From positions 1 through 6,209 of the forward strand of contig PUOB01000322.1 of NCBI GenBank assembly GCA_003551985.1: a stretch of 6,209 nt of DNA, given 5' to 3'. The stretch is from Desulfobacteraceae bacterium. GTDB taxonomy: Bacteria; Desulfobacterota; Desulfobacteria; Desulfobacterales; Desulfosalsimonadaceae. Positions 5,872 to 6,209 of the stretch are shown here, one piece after another. The notes under the pieces are model-generated. The model was given only the letters and a program-made list of their open reading frames with translations. It made no database searches and had not been told where the DNA came from. Made by a program: the position numbers and the translations under genes. The stretch's first letter is position 1. The number at the start of each line of letters is the position of its first letter.

Positions 5872-5914
5872 GCTTGCCGGGGTTTCCGTTGCAGGCAAAC
5901 CCGAGGATACTTCC

Positions 5915-6209
5915 GTGGATGAAATCATTATCAAGGGCGGACACCGGCTAAGCGGCGAAATCGACATCAGCGGCGCCAAGAATGCCGCCTTGCCCATGAT
6001 TGCCGCTACCCTTCTTGCGCCCGGGGCGTTCGTCTTTTACAATGTACCGGATCTGCGTGATATTGAAACCATCTGTGACCTGATCGCCGATCTTGGGGCA
6101 AAAACGGAATTTTCAAACAACACGGTCAAAATCGACACCACCGGTCTGGAACGCCATGAAGCCTCCTACGACCTGGTCCGAAAAATGAGGGCATCCGTCC
6201 TTGTGCTCG
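5915..6209 (+). CDS. murA: UDP-N-acetylglucosamine 1-carboxyvinyltransferase MurA, 5' part
   Basis: MurA transfers enolpyruvate from PEP to UDP-GlcNAc, the first committed step of peptidoglycan synthesis, in the cytoplasm. The first 98 residues are present and the frame runs off the right edge; the whole enzyme is usually about 420 residues. The start is a GTG at 5915, chosen because GAGGA (5903-5907) lies seven bases upstream and the protein then begins M-D-E-I-I-I-K-G-G, the usual MurA N-terminus. The substrate-binding pair K22-N23 in SGAKNAALP falls at the same numbers as in E. coli. R92 in V-R-K-M-R-A-S matches the conserved segment around E. coli R91. The active-site loop Cys would be beyond the window. 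It is separated from the qrc operon by a terminator and has no functional link to it. Confidence 0.95.
   Translation, partial: MDEIIIKGGHRLSGEIDISGAKNAALPMIAATLLAPGAFVFYNVPDLRDIETICDLIADLGAKTEFSNNTVKIDTTGLERHEASYDLVRKMRASVLVL

Overview
The window carries a complete operon for the Qrc complex (periplasmic cytochrome c3:menaquinone oxidoreductase; alternative complex III / CISM superfamily), followed by a repeat-rich intergenic stretch and the 5' part of murA. All supported genes are on the + strand. Qrc is a hallmark of sulfate-reducing Desulfobacterota that keep hydrogenases and formate dehydrogenases in the periplasm and pass electrons through type I cytochrome c3. The moderate-to-high GC content, the qrcABCD order and Desulfobacteraceae-like dispersed repeats (recognised from memory) point to a sulfate-reducing deltaproteobacterium. 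The genus cannot be named from the sequence.

Layout: 1-347 is non-coding. It holds a perfect-stem palindrome, a twice-used 12-mer with an inverted copy, and a good sigma-70-like promoter with two helically phased direct repeats against its -35 box. 348-1001 is qrcA (membrane-anchored pentahaem-motif cytochrome c), 1078-3351 qrcB (Tat-exported molybdopterin-oxidoreductase-like subunit), 3410-4213 qrcC (four-cluster ferredoxin-like subunit) and 4248-5480 qrcD (ten-helix NrfD/PsrC-like quinone subunit). 5515-5673 is a 52-residue single-helix membrane protein gene, too short for standard ORF calling, that looks like a fifth member of the operon. 5671-5824 is a heptad tandem repeat with a long inverted partner. 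5828-5871 is a strong hairpin terminator. murA starts at a GTG at 5915 and runs off the right edge.

How the genes work together (family knowledge applied to these sequences): QrcA takes electrons from periplasmic cytochrome c3. They pass through the Fe-S clusters of QrcB and QrcC to a menaquinone site at QrcD, feeding the quinone pool that supplies QmoABC and sulfate reduction in the cytoplasm. QrcB resembles molybdoenzymes but appears to have lost the metal-ligand position. The least explained items are the small membrane protein after qrcD, the haem-site arithmetic of QrcA, and the repeat element that supplies the small gene's stop codon.
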